A DNA stretch of 37,907 bases from Propionivibrio dicarboxylicus (GTDB lineage: Bacteria > Pseudomonadota > Gammaproteobacteria > Burkholderiales > Rhodocyclaceae), in contig CAMDMZ010000042.1 of assembly GCA_945902805.1 (NCBI GenBank), positions 1 to 37,907 of the forward strand, read 5' to 3'. Positions 17,222-26,163 of the stretch are shown one piece after another. The translations under genes were made by a program, and so were the position numbers. The notes below the pieces were generated by a model. It saw nothing but the letters and a program-made list of their open reading frames with translations, was not told the origin of the DNA and ran no database searches. Within the stretch, counting starts at the first letter, position 1. Each line of letters begins with the position of its first letter.

Positions 17222-17677
17222 TCAGCCCAGTTCCTTCGCCACCACGGCGACAGAAGCCGCGTCCGGCAGGTGGGCGAGTTGCGCCAACATGTAGTCCTTA
17301 ACCTGAGCAAGGATCTGTTCGACGCGCTCGACGTTCAACCCAAGGCTTCCCGCCGCTGCCTCCACGGCGGCGCGCTCGGCAGCGGAATAGTCACCGTCGG
17401 CGTAGGCCACCATGATGCACAAAGCAACGATCATGTCGCGTTGGCCGATGTCAGGAAAATCACTCGCCACCACGCTTGTGGCGCCACGCTCGGCGGCAAG
17501 CGTATCAAAGCTTAAAAAGTCGGCGCTGGCGGTACGGCACCCGTCGTAAAACTGGCGAATCAGCGCCTCTTCCTCCACCGTGCGAGCACCATCAACATGA
17601 GCAATGCCCAACATCAACCGTGTGGCGGCAACGATCTGCGCAGGGGACAGCGGGGTCTCGGTCATCAATGGAAACAT
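17222..17677 (-). CDS. TerB-like (tellurite-resistance/DjlA-type) protein
   Basis: This 151-residue acidic all-helical protein resembles the TerB fold: ATRLMLGIAHVDGARTVEEEALIRQFYDGC, then MIVALCIMVAYADGDYSAAERAAVEAAAGSLGL. In TerB these paired DG.....E turns bind metal. The two acidic turns here (AHVDGARTVEE and AYADGDYSAAE) are in the expected places. TerB-type domains are found in membrane-associated stress systems together with PspA-like and AAA+ proteins. It is the last gene of the eight-gene operon, 13 bp after the AAA+ gene, and has a good AAGGAG site before the ATG at 17675-17677. A copy of the 27-bp repeat encodes CRTASADFL near residue 47. The exact biochemical role is unknown. Confidence 0.75.
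   Translation of the reverse strand: MFPLMTETPLSPAQIVAATRLMLGIAHVDGARTVEEEALIRQFYDGCRTASADFLSFDTLAAERGATSVVASDFPDIGQRDMIVALCIMVAYADGDYSAAERAAVEAAAGSLGLNVERVEQILAQVKDYMLAQLAHLPDAASVAVVAKELG
17514..17540 (-). repeat. Dispersed 27-bp repeat, copy 6
   Basis: The minus strand reads GTGCCGTACCGCCA then GCGCCGACTTTTT. It lies in the TerB-like gene and is translated as RTASADFL. Confidence 0.8.
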
Positions 17678-17690
17678 GGCGATTTCTCCT

Positions 17691-19541
17691 TCAACGGTTG
17701 ATGTGGTGGCGTAGTTCGTTTAGCTGCGTCTGGATCTGTTGAGCCGTCAGATTCTGGAAGCGATCCGGCAGCAACGAGCGACGTGAGGTTTCGAGTACGG
17801 CCAGCATTTCCATATAACGCAGCATGGCAATTTCTCGCGGCGGCATAAAGTCGTCGATGGCCTTAACGAAGAGGGCCTCCGTAACCACGTCACCCGCACT
17901 ACTTTGATCACCGCTGCGCTCGGCAAATTCGGCTGCGAGCAACGCCAGTGCTTCGAGATCAGCGTTGGAATAGCCTTCCAGACCGGCGCAACGGGTTTCC
18001 AGAACATCATCGGCGATGTCGCTTTGGATGCCATAGCGGCGCAGGATGGCGCGAATGATAGCAGCGCGCTCGGCACCGGTCTCGGCATAAAAGAAGGGGA
18101 TTTTGCGGTCGAGCCGACCGGGGCGCTTGATGTCGGTATCGAGTTTGTCCGGGCGATTCGTCATCAGGATGAACAGCACCTCACCGCGATTTTCCGGGTC
18201 GGACATGAATTCCTTGAGCCGGGCGATGACGCGCGAACCGGTGCCGCCATCACCATCGCCGTCACCCTGGTTGCCGAAGCTGCGGTCACCTTCATCGATC
18301 ACCAGCGCAATCGGTCCCATCGCCTTGACGGTGGCCAGCACGCGTTCGAGATTGGATTCGGTCGAGCCGACCCATTTCGAGCGAAAGTTTTTCAGCGCCA
18401 CACCGGATAGCCCAGCCTCCTTGAGGAAAGCCTTGATGACGAAAGTCTTGCCCGCACCCATCGGGCCAACAGCCAGCAAGCCCATGGGCGCGCGCGCGCG
18501 CTCACCACTCTTGATCAGGCGCGCGATCTCGAGCAGTTCGGTTTTGATGTGAGCGTTGCCACCAACGGCATCAAGACCGTGGCGCGGCTCGATGAATTCG
18601 ATCAGGCCGGCGCACTCCTTTTCGATCAGCTCACGCTTGCGCTTCCTGACAACTTCGCTCATTTCCTCAAAGGGATCGTCTGCCTCGGGCAGGCTGCGCG
18701 TGGGGTCGACCAGTTGGCGGATTTCGTCTGGCGTCATGCCGGCGGTGATGCCGGCGAGCTTAGCGGCGCGTTCGGTGGCATTAGGCGTCCCGGTCAGCAG
18801 GCTACCAATGAGCTGGATGCGCTGGGTTTCGTTCAACCCGTCCGGGCCATTACCGGCAACGATGCTGGCGAGCTGGATGGCGCGCAGCCCTGCGGTCTGG
18901 TCGGCCAGGCGCATAACCTGTGCCGGCGGCATGCTGGGTGCGTAGTGGTGAATCGCCGCTTCACGTGTAGAACGATCTGGCATTGGCACTTCGATAGCGG
19001 CGACACGCGGATTGGCGAGCAAACCGGGGTTGATCTCGGCCAACGATTCGGTAATCAGAATGATGACGTTGTCCTTGGCCGCCAGTTCATCGTCGAGCGA
19101 CCAGCGATGCAGAGCGGTGTAGGCACTGCGTTCGTCAAGGGAAAGGAACTGGGTTTCAGTGGCCGGCAACAACGCACCGGCGTAAGGAATCAACAGTGCG
19201 TTGGATGGCTGATCGCGCAAACGCCGCTCCAACGCTTCAAACACGCCGCCGAGCCCCTTACCTTCGAGGTGACGATACAGCTCAGTCTTTTCGTCGGTGC
19301 TGCCGCCTTGCACTAGGCGCACGCCACGATCCACACTGAGTTCAAAGATGCGCTGCTTGTTGTCCTTGAGCAGCACCTCGGCAAGGAAGGCGATCATGCC
19401 GTAAGGCGTGTTGCCAACCAGAGTACGGTCGAACACATTGCGATAGAGGACGAAGACCGCCGCCTCTCCCGCCAAATACTTCTGACGCAAGGTTTCGGCC
19501 CAGGCCGGCAGGGCTGGCCGGTGCAGCACGGGATCGCTCAT
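17691..19541 (-). CDS. AAA+ ATPase with degenerate N-terminal domain (Ycf46/Vps4-like)
   Basis: This 616-residue protein has two parts. The first 250 or so residues look like an inactive ATPase-type domain without a P-loop ([18 protein letters not shown], then a [13 protein letters not shown] segment), similar in style to Ycf46 proteins. The second is a classical AAA domain with Walker A GPMGAGKT (359-366), a pore-loop-like SKWVGSTE with Trp390, and Walker B LVIDE (Asp416-Glu417). Sensor N462 and arginine fingers R473 and R476 (KRPGRLDRK) complete it. The SKW-x-G-x-x-E pore loop is shared with Vps4 and katanin. The gene starts 7 bp after the PspA-like stop, so the ATPase may remodel that protein's polymers. 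ATG 19541 was chosen; the frame is open 17 codons further upstream, inside the PspA-like gene. Confidence 0.85.
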   Translation of the reverse strand: MSDPVLHRPALPAWAETLRQKYLAGEAAVFVLYRNVFDRTLVGNTPYGMIAFLAEVLLKDNKQRIFELSVDRGVRLVQGGSTDEKTELYRHLEGKGLGGVFEALERRLRDQPSNALLIPYAGALLPATETQFLSLDERSAYTALHRWSLDDELAAKDNVIILITESLAEINPGLLANPRVAAIEVPMPDRSTREAAIHHYAPSMPPAQVMRLADQTAGLRAIQLASIVAGNGPDGLNETQRIQLIGSLLTGTPNATERAAKLAGITAGMTPDEIRQLVDPTRSLPEADDPFEEMSEVVRKRKRELIEKECAGLIEFIEPRHGLDAVGGNAHIKTELLEIARLIKSGERARAPMGLLAVGPMGAGKTFVIKAFLKEAGLSGVALKNFRSKWVGSTESNLERVLATVKAMGPIALVIDEGDRSFGNQGDGDGDGGTGSRVIARLKEFMSDPENRGEVLFILMTNRPDKLDTDIKRPGRLDRKIPFFYAETGAERAAIIRAILRRYGIQSDIADDVLETRCAGLEGYSNADLEALALLAAEFAERSGDQSSAGDVVTEALFVKAIDDFMPPREIAMLRYMEMLAVLETSRRSLLPDRFQNLTAQQIQTQLNELRHHINR

Positions 19542-19548
19542 GGCCGTG

Positions 19549-20265
19549 TTACATCGTCTTGCCGGAAGGAGTGGCAGCGGCCTGGCCAGCACGGGCGCGC
19601 TTCATTTCATCCAGTTGCTGACGGGCGGTGATCGAGCCGCTGCTCTGACGCAATTTGGCCAATTGCACGTCAAGATCGGAATCGCGCAATTCAGAGCCCA
19701 TCTTGGCCTCGGCCACGGTGTTCTTGATGTGTTCGCGCACATTATCCAGGGCACGTACTTCGGCATCGACCGACAAACCGTCAAGCTGGTTCTGGATCTT
19801 CAGTCGCGCCTGGGCGCTGAGCATTTGCGCCAGCATGCGGTCTTTTTCATCCTTGAGTTTCTGGATCTCGCTCTTCACCTGTAACAGCGAGTTCTTGGCC
19901 TCGTCGGCATCGCCGCGCGCCTGCTGCATATCCTGGTCCAGTAGTTTGATACTGGCGTCGAGCGCGTTCTTTTTCTGGATCAGCACAATCCCCAGTTCAT
20001 CCTGGCCGGTCGCCAGTGCCGAGTTGAGGTCGGCCGTGACGGCGTCCAGCTCGTCCTTCTCGGTCGCCAGTCGGGCAGCGATTTCCTCACGGCGGCGCAT
20101 GATGGCCGCAGTCGCCGACTTGAGCTTGCCATACTTGTCGATCATCGAATCGATGGCGTTTTGATAAGCGATCTCGGGATGGCGCTTTTCGACATCGCTG
20201 ATCCAGAGTGAGACAAAGCCTTGCCAGAGGTTGCCGAGGCGGTCGATCAGGTTGATGGTGCTCAT
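19549..20265 (-). CDS. PspA/IM30-family-like coiled-coil protein
   Basis: This 238-residue protein is almost wholly helical with charged heptad repeats. It begins with an amphipathic helix (LIDRLGNLWQGFVSLWISDVEKRHPEIAYQNAID) and continues with KSATAAIMRRREEIAARLATEKDELDAV. The size, the N-terminal amphipathic helix and the long alpha-hairpin agree with PspA/IM30/Vipp1 proteins, the bacterial relatives of ESCRT-III that coat and mend the inner membrane. The resemblance is structural rather than a close sequence match. The ATG at 20263-20265 follows an AGGAAGGG site; the frame is open upstream into the preceding gene. It lies between a membrane/coiled-coil protein and the AAA+ ATPase in the operon. 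Confidence 0.7.
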   Translation of the reverse strand: MSTINLIDRLGNLWQGFVSLWISDVEKRHPEIAYQNAIDSMIDKYGKLKSATAAIMRRREEIAARLATEKDELDAVTADLNSALATGQDELGIVLIQKKNALDASIKLLDQDMQQARGDADEAKNSLLQVKSEIQKLKDEKDRMLAQMLSAQARLKIQNQLDGLSVDAEVRALDNVREHIKNTVAEAKMGSELRDSDLDVQLAKLRQSSGSITARQQLDEMKRARAGQAAATPSGKTM

Positions 20266-20302
20266 GGGGGCGTTCCCTTCCTGGTTACTGTTTGCGGGTG
20301 AA

Positions 20303-21214
20303 TTATTTGGACTGCTGGGTGCGCCCACCAGCCACGACGGCCAGGCGCGGAGATCGGATCGCGTTGTTCGACAAACTGGCAGACTGACGTGGTCGAGCAG
20401 CAAGGCCAGGAACAGCGGTCGCCAGGTCGCCGTCCAGTTCGGCCTCGATGTCTTCTTGCAGACGTAGCTTGGCGATCGACTCTTCGAGGCGCGTGCCGAC
20501 GTCTTCCGACAGCGGCGTGGTCATGATGGTCTGGTAGATTTCTTCGAGTTGATCAGGCATCGACAGCATGGCGGCATCCAGCGCACGCAGGCGGCTTTGC
20601 ATGCGGTGGTGGCGTTCCAGAATGGTCACGTAGTCGGTACGCGCCTTTTGCAACTGGCGCAGGTCGGCACCCGGCTTGGGGCTAGCGATATCTTTGTCGA
20701 GCAAGCTGATGCGGCCTTCGATTTCGCTCGGCTTGAACGCGTCGCCACGCTCTTCCATCACCAGTGACGCCAACCACATATACAGGTATTCGATCGTGGC
20801 GTCGTCGAGCCGCTCGACATCGGCGGCCGATAGCCGTGACTGAGCGTCGTCCGCGCGACTGTAAAGCGAGGTGACGCGACTGGCCATGCGCGAATAGGCA
20901 TTCATGGTCTGCTGCTGCAGACCGGTACGCTTTGCCCGTGCGTCAATCTCGGCCAGCAAACGATGGCGAGTAGTGACTCGCTCACGGTTGCGCCACTGGC
21001 GATCGACGCGGTCGCGGAAAGCAATGGATGCCGGCACGTACATGGCGGCGATGATTTCACCGGCTGCAAAAGCCACCAGCGGAATCGCGCCAATGCCAAA
21101 GCCGAAGGGTATCGACAACATGGTCGCTGCGGCCAGCGAGCCCAATCCGGCATACACATTGCCTTGGTGGGTGAGCATCTCGCGCAGATAGGAAGGTTTC
21201 TTTTCTGCGGACAT
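20303..21214 (-). CDS. Membrane-anchored coiled-coil protein, function unknown
   Basis: This 303-residue protein starts with a short soluble stretch. A hydrophobic region then covers residues 19-61 (YAGLGSLAAATMLSIPFGFG and AIPLVAFAAGEIIAAMYVP), enough for two membrane segments in a hairpin. The remaining 240 residues are charged and helical, with likely coiled coils (RRLLDK-type and EEIYQTI stretches), presumably in the cytoplasm. I do not recognise the family. Its place, 10 bp after the ABC ATPase and 37 bp before the PspA-like gene, suggests it tethers the PspA/AAA+ module to the membrane or to the transporter. No strong ribosome-binding site is seen at the ATG (21212-21214). Confidence 0.7.
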   Translation of the reverse strand: MSAEKKPSYLREMLTHQGNVYAGLGSLAAATMLSIPFGFGIGAIPLVAFAAGEIIAAMYVPASIAFRDRVDRQWRNRERVTTRHRLLAEIDARAKRTGLQQQTMNAYSRMASRVTSLYSRADDAQSRLSAADVERLDDATIEYLYMWLASLVMEERGDAFKPSEIEGRISLLDKDIASPKPGADLRQLQKARTDYVTILERHHRMQSRLRALDAAMLSMPDQLEEIYQTIMTTPLSEDVGTRLEESIAKLRLQEDIEAELDGDLATAVPGLAARPRQSASLSNNAIRSPRLAVVAGGRTQQSK

Positions 21215-21224
21215 GGCCGGACGA

Positions 21225-22063
<839 letters not shown>

Positions 22064-22067
<4 letters not shown>

Positions 22068-22861
22068 TGCTGAGTTTCCCAAGGATAGAGGCGGCGTTTG
22101 GCCCAGTTCATCCCCTGATAGGTAACGAGCGCCAGCGCGATGATGACGATGATGCCAGCAAAAACCTGGTCCCAGGCACTAAAGCGACGGGCGTTTTGGA
22201 TCAACTGGCCAAGGCCAACGCGGGCATTCACGTATTCGGCCACGGTGATGTAGGTCCACATGACCGAGAAGGCCACGATCACGGCATCGGCAATGCGTGG
22301 CATGGCCATCGGCACCACGGCCTTGGTGATGCATTCCCACGGTGTCGCGCCGAGATCACGGGCGCCAATCCAGTAGCTTTGCGGCACGGCCTGGATCGCA
22401 TCGCGCACCATCGGAATCAGATAGACCACGGCGCCGATGAAGAGGAAGGCCACCTTCATTTCTTCGCCGATACCCAGCCACATCACCAGAATCGGCAACA
22501 GGGCAACGACCGGCGCAGAACGAAAAGGATCGATCAACGGTGACAGCACGGCATTCAGCTTGGGCGCAGCGCCCATCGTGATACCAATCGGGATACCAAT
22601 CAGAATGACCAGCACACCGGCCACCGCCAACCGCCCGACCGACCACAGCGTGGCGATGAACAACATGCTCTCGCCCTCATGCCAGGCGAGATAGGAAAAC
22701 GCCGACAACACATCCCACGGTGCAGGCAAGCGCACCGGGCTCACCAATCCGGAGCCCGCGAGCAAGCTCCACAACAACAACACGGCCACCACCGCGCCGA
22801 TACCCAGCGCACGTCGGCGCCCCGGCGCCAGCGGCAGATAGGGATTCCAGAATTCACTCAT
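22064..22861 (-). CDS. ABC transporter permease (NitT/TauT type)
   Basis: This 265-residue inner-membrane protein has about six hydrophobic segments (first ALGIGAVVAVLLLWSLLAG). The conserved cytoplasmic loop for contact with the ATPase reads RDLGATPWECITKAVVPMAMPRI, the EAA motif. A further hallmark is LSPLIDPFRSAPVVALLPILVMWLGIGEEMK, as in SsuC/TauC permeases. The ATG at 22859-22861 follows an AAGGGAAC site. Its stop overlaps the ATPase start. The substrate is unknown; relatives carry sulfonates, nitrate, taurine or bicarbonate. Confidence 0.92.
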
Positions 22862-22892
22862 CAATGTTCCCTTGCCACGATACAGCGCGGTG

Positions 22893-24602
22893 CTATCGAC
22901 CGCCAAACACGGCGACGCGAGTGCTACGGTTCATGGCGCGGCAATCCTCCAGCGACAAACCTTCGCCGGCCGGGTTGGATTCGTTGCACAGCGGCCGATC
23001 CGGGCCATTGCCGACGATCTTGAAACGGTTGCGCGGGAATTCCCACTGCGTTGCCAGGTAATCGACCACCGCGTTGGCGCGCGCCGCCGACAGGCGCAGA
23101 TTGGTGTCGCGGGCGCCGGTCGAATCGGAATTGCCGCTGACTTCAAAGTAGGCTTTGCCGTTGTTTTCGATGAAGGGCACCATTTCCTCGTCGACGGTCT
23201 TCTGCGCCCGTTTGGTGAGCTGCGCGGTACCGGTGGAAAAGCCGACCATCACCGGCTTGGTGACGATGGCGGACTTTTGCGTGGCTTCGGTCAGAGCAGC
23301 TTGCGAAAAGGTGTTCTGTGGCTTGGCCGCGGCGGCGGCAGCGCCCTGGTCACGCGCCAGCATGGCTTTGATGAAGCGGTAGTCGAAGCTATCCTGTGGC
23401 GTGATGACGGGCGACTTCGGATTGGCCAGGGCACCGGCCTTGCGGTAAATCTCGTCAAAACGACGATAGACCCGCTCGTAATGATTGGTGCCTCCCGCCA
23501 GACCGAGGATGCGGGCATTGTCCTCAACCCCCGTCCATACCACGTTCGGGAACAGGCTCTTGACGAAGGGCTTACCCTCTTTGTCGGCCAGCAGCTTGAA
23601 GAACTCTTCGGTTTGCACCAGCGCCTCGACGGCATTGTCCGGATTGGCACGCGCCACCTGGACGCCTTCCATCCAGCCTTCGACAAACTTTTGCACCACG
23701 GCCTGGCCTTCGGGCTTGGCGAGTAATCGCGCATCGCACACCATAACATCGAAAATCAGGTTGGTCGCGGTTTTAGTCGAATAGACGATGCGCGAACCTT
23801 TGACATTGCGTTGCGCCAGGGCCAGGTCCGGATCCCACAGCACCGCCGCGTCAACGTTGCCGGATTCGAGCGCGGCACGCACGCCGGCGGTGCCTTCCTC
23901 GGCGTTGATGAATATGGTCTTGATGCTTTCCTTCTTGCGTGCCGTCAGCGAGGAGTTGTCGATGGCATCAATCAACATACCGTGCGAGGGGGTGAATTGC
24001 AGCAAAGCCACCGAGCGGCCGGCGAGATCTTCGATCGAGCGCAGGTCGGGATTGCGGGCGATGACGGCATCACCCCCTTGGGTGTTATCGACGATCATCA
24101 CCGCGCGACCGTCCATGCCGGCGTTGCGCAGATTGGGCTGCTCCTGCGCCCAGAAATCGGATGTGCGCCATGCGCACTGAGCGGCGCCGGATTCAAAGAT
24201 GGTCGACAGGGTGGGAATGTCGTCCTGAATCAGAAACTGGACATTGATATCCTTTCCGGCATAGAGCGAGCCAGGCTGGGTACTCAAGTTGTTGCCGTTG
24301 GCCACCAGCGCCGGAGCGTAGCCGTGAAAGCTGACCAGGCTGACGCGGAGCGGATTCTTTGCGCTACCGACCGGGGCGTTCTTGTCGGCCACCGGTTTGG
24401 CTATCGCCGGCGCCACCTTGGGTACGGCGGCCGGCGCACTCGATACATTCGATACATTCGCCGTCTCGCCAGCGCCGACTTTTTCGCTGCCGCCTTTGCC
24501 AGCAAACTGGTCCTTCAGTCCGAAATTCCAGGCCAGCGAGCCGGCGGCGCCGAGTACGATGACGGTAATCAGCCCTTTGGCCAGGGGGGTCAGTTGAGCC
24601 AT
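22893..24602 (-). CDS. Membrane-anchored ABC substrate-binding protein fused to an OmpA-like domain
   Basis: This 569-residue protein combines three parts. A membrane anchor at about residues 9-28 (GLITVIVLGAAGSLAWNFGL) is followed by a variable Ala/Val/Pro-rich linker to about 85. An NMT1/SsuA-like substrate-binding domain covers about 90-400 (RVSLVSFHGYAPALVANG, then DLRSIEDLAGRSVALLQFTPSHGMLIDAI, then ALESGNVDAAVLWDPDLA). A C-terminal OmpA/MotB-type peptidoglycan-binding domain runs from about 446 (FSTGTAQLTKRAQ, then SDSTGARDTNLRLSAARANA, with the Asp and Arg expected to bind diaminopimelate). Tethered to inner membrane and cell wall, it would hold the receptor at a fixed place near its permease. 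The start follows a GAGG site. Copy 7 of the 27-bp repeat encodes part of the linker. The fusion architecture is known elsewhere; the ligand is unknown. Confidence 0.88.
   Translation of the reverse strand: MAQLTPLAKGLITVIVLGAAGSLAWNFGLKDQFAGKGGSEKVGAGETANVSNVSSAPAAVPKVAPAIAKPVADKNAPVGSAKNPLRVSLVSFHGYAPALVANGNNLSTQPGSLYAGKDINVQFLIQDDIPTLSTIFESGAAQCAWRTSDFWAQEQPNLRNAGMDGRAVMIVDNTQGGDAVIARNPDLRSIEDLAGRSVALLQFTPSHGMLIDAIDNSSLTARKKESIKTIFINAEEGTAGVRAALESGNVDAAVLWDPDLALAQRNVKGSRIVYSTKTATNLIFDVMVCDARLLAKPEGQAVVQKFVEGWMEGVQVARANPDNAVEALVQTEEFFKLLADKEGKPFVKSLFPNVVWTGVEDNARILGLAGGTNHYERVYRRFDEIYRKAGALANPKSPVITPQDSFDYRFIKAMLARDQGAAAAAAKPQNTFSQAALTEATQKSAIVTKPVMVGFSTGTAQLTKRAQKTVDEEMVPFIENNGKAYFEVSGNSDSTGARDTNLRLSAARANAVVDYLATQWEFPRNRFKIVGNGPDRPLCNESNPAGEGLSLEDCRAMNRSTRVAVFGGR
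24458..24484 (+). repeat. Dispersed 27-bp repeat, copy 7
   Basis: The plus strand reads TCGCCGTCTCGCCA then GCGCCGACTTTTT, one base from consensus. It is antisense to the binding-protein gene, encoding SEKVGAGETAN in the linker, the same frame as copy 5. A 9-bp tandem duplication (CGATACATT twice) lies just before it at 24439-24457. Confidence 0.85.
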
Positions 24603-24619
24603 ATCGTGTACCTCGTTCC

Positions 24620-25306
24620 TCAATTGGCGGCAGGTGCCGCAGGGGTGAAGTGGGACGGAATTTCGCGCAAGCGCTCGATCTCGGTGTCCATGCGGCGCGC
24701 TTCCCGAGCCACGGCTTCGCGGGTGGCCCGTAAGTCGGCTTCGGCCCCGGTGGTTTCCTGGGCCGACTGCGTAATCTTGCGTTCGAGCAACTGCTCCAGT
24801 TCCGCAATCTGCTGGCGGATGGCCGCCGTGGCGGCGTCGAGATCATGGCGCACTTCCGTCATCCGTGCCGCCGCTTGCTGCTCGCTGCCTTGCAATTGTG
24901 CGGCCAGCCGTTGCTTATGAGACATCAGCGCGGCGATCTTCTGCTGCGCATCACTCACACTATCCGAAATTTGCCAACCATCGTCGGCGGCGTCCATTGC
25001 CAGCACGGCCGCTTTGCGGGTCGCGCTGTCCATCGCACGCAGGCCATCGAGCAGGCGCAGCAGTTTTTCGGCGGGGAAGGGTGCGGGCGGGATACCTGCC
25101 TGATCGAAGATCGCGGTGAAGCTGATCTCTTCCAGCGCCGCACCGTCCATGGGCGCTAACGCTGGCGACGATGGCAGTGGTTCAGCGACGATCGGCTGAT
25201 CAGTCACAGGATCCATTGTCATCGCTGTCTCGGCGGCAACCTGTTTTTCGTCCTCACTCAACTCGACCAACTTGACTCGAGCGAGAAGATCCATTATTCC
25301 TTTCAT
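24620..25306 (-). CDS. Coiled-coil protein, first gene of the PspA/ABC operon, function unknown
   Basis: This 228-residue soluble protein has no signal peptide or membrane segment. The first 60 residues are acidic and proline-rich. Residues 60-100 form a small helical block (FTAIFDQAGIPPAPFPAEKLLRLLDGL). Residues 115-215 form a long coiled coil (DAQQKIAALMSHKQRLAAQL, then IRQQIAELEQLLERKITQ). It ends with a proline/alanine tail. I do not recognise the family. Its length and coiled coil invite comparison with PspA-type partners, but the similarity is generic. A GGAG site precedes the ATG and a good sigma-70 promoter lies 47-80 bp upstream. It is the leading gene of the operon, 17 bp before the binding-protein gene. 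Confidence 0.75.
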   Translation of the reverse strand: MKGIMDLLARVKLVELSEDEKQVAAETAMTMDPVTDQPIVAEPLPSSPALAPMDGAALEEISFTAIFDQAGIPPAPFPAEKLLRLLDGLRAMDSATRKAAVLAMDAADDGWQISDSVSDAQQKIAALMSHKQRLAAQLQGSEQQAAARMTEVRHDLDAATAAIRQQIAELEQLLERKITQSAQETTGAEADLRATREAVAREARRMDTEIERLREIPSHFTPAAPAAN

Positions 25307-25360
25307 GGCGTCTCCATGGTCAGATCAGCAACAGGGGTGAATCCCACACATTCGCCGCCG

Positions 25361-25388
25361 ATTATACGTAGCCAGCCTGCAGATACAA
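25361..25388 (-). promoter_or_regulatory. Sigma-70 promoter of the eight-gene operon
   Basis: On the minus strand a perfect TATAAT (25361-25366) is preceded, after 16 bases, by TTGTAT (25383-25388). Transcription would start near 25354, about 47 bp before the first gene. Confidence 0.65.
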
Positions 25389-25422
25389 TCAACGCATGGA
25401 TACGGAAGGAGCTGGTAAGCCC

Positions 25423-26130
25423 ATGACTTCCCGCGCCCGGCTGATGCTGGCGCTGCTGGCGATCGCCGTGATCTGGCAACTGCCGTACGGGCAGCAACTG
25501 CTCTATCCCTTTTCCCTGCTCGCCACCTACGCCCACGAAATGGGCCATGGCTTGGCGGCATTGCTGGTTGGTGCCGACTTTGAGCGCTTGTTGTTACACG
25601 CCGATGGCTCGGGGCTCGCGCAATGGCGCGGCGATCCAGGCCGCTTGGCGGCGGCCTGGATCGCCGCGGGCGGACTGTTGGGGCCGACCATCGCCGGCGT
25701 CGCTCTGCTCCTGCTATCGCGTTCGCCACGTCAGGCGCGCATTCTGCTGGCGGCAGGTGCCGCCGTGGTCGTGCTGACGATGCTGTTATGGGCACGCAAT
25801 CCATTTGCCGTCGGCTTCCTGTTACTGGTGGCAATCACGCTCGCCATTGCTGCGCACCGCCTGCCCGATGTCGCCGCCGCCTTCCTGCTCCACTTTATCG
25901 CTGCGCTGCTGTGCCTGTCGTGGTTTCGCGACCTCGACTACATGTTTTCGGCACGCGCCATCGTCGGCGGTGTCGCGCAAGTATCGGACAGTGAGCGGAT
26001 TGCCGAGGCGCTGTTCCTGCCCTATTGGTTTTGGGGTGGCTTTGTCTCCGCCGTATCGCTGACGCTCCTGATCGTCGGACTTCTGGTTGCCACGCGAAGC
26101 GAGGACGAGACGCCCAGTGACCGCCACTAA
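25423..26130 (+). CDS. M50-like membrane metalloprotease
   Basis: This 235-residue inner-membrane protein has several hydrophobic segments and a zinc-protease motif HEMGH (near residue 39, in TYAHEMGHGLAALLVGADFERLLL). It is like the M50B-type site-2-protease relatives. The second metal-binding aspartate usual in M50 enzymes was not identified with certainty; the DLDYMF segment near residue 180 is a candidate. I chose the ATG at 25423 because GGAAGGAG lies upstream (11 bases spacing); ATG 25396 would add nine residues. It diverges from the PspA/ABC operon with a shared promoter region of about 90 bp. Substrates are unknown; M50 proteases commonly cut membrane-bound regulators. Confidence 0.75.
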   Translation: MTSRARLMLALLAIAVIWQLPYGQQLLYPFSLLATYAHEMGHGLAALLVGADFERLLLHADGSGLAQWRGDPGRLAAAWIAAGGLLGPTIAGVALLLLSRSPRQARILLAAGAAVVVLTMLLWARNPFAVGFLLLVAITLAIAAHRLPDVAAAFLLHFIAALLCLSWFRDLDYMFSARAIVGGVAQVSDSERIAEALFLPYWFWGGFVSAVSLTLLIVGLLVATRSEDETPSDRH

Positions 26131-26136
26131 CGACTA

Positions 26137-26163
26137 GCGCCGTCCCGTCAGCGCCGACTTATT
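26137..26163 (+). repeat. Dispersed 27-bp repeat, copy 8
   Basis: The plus strand reads GCGCCGTCCCGTCA then GCGCCGACTTATT. It lies between the M50-like gene and dctM, and its T-rich end overlaps two bases of the dctM stop codon. Confidence 0.8.

Noticed and set aside
23241-23280. GCGGACTTTTGC resembling the right end of the repeat
   Set aside because: The left half does not align; it is ordinary coding sequence of the OmpA region.
23811-24920. 369-codon plus-strand frame opposite the binding-protein gene
   Set aside because: It spans two minus-strand genes with strong motifs and shows none of its own.
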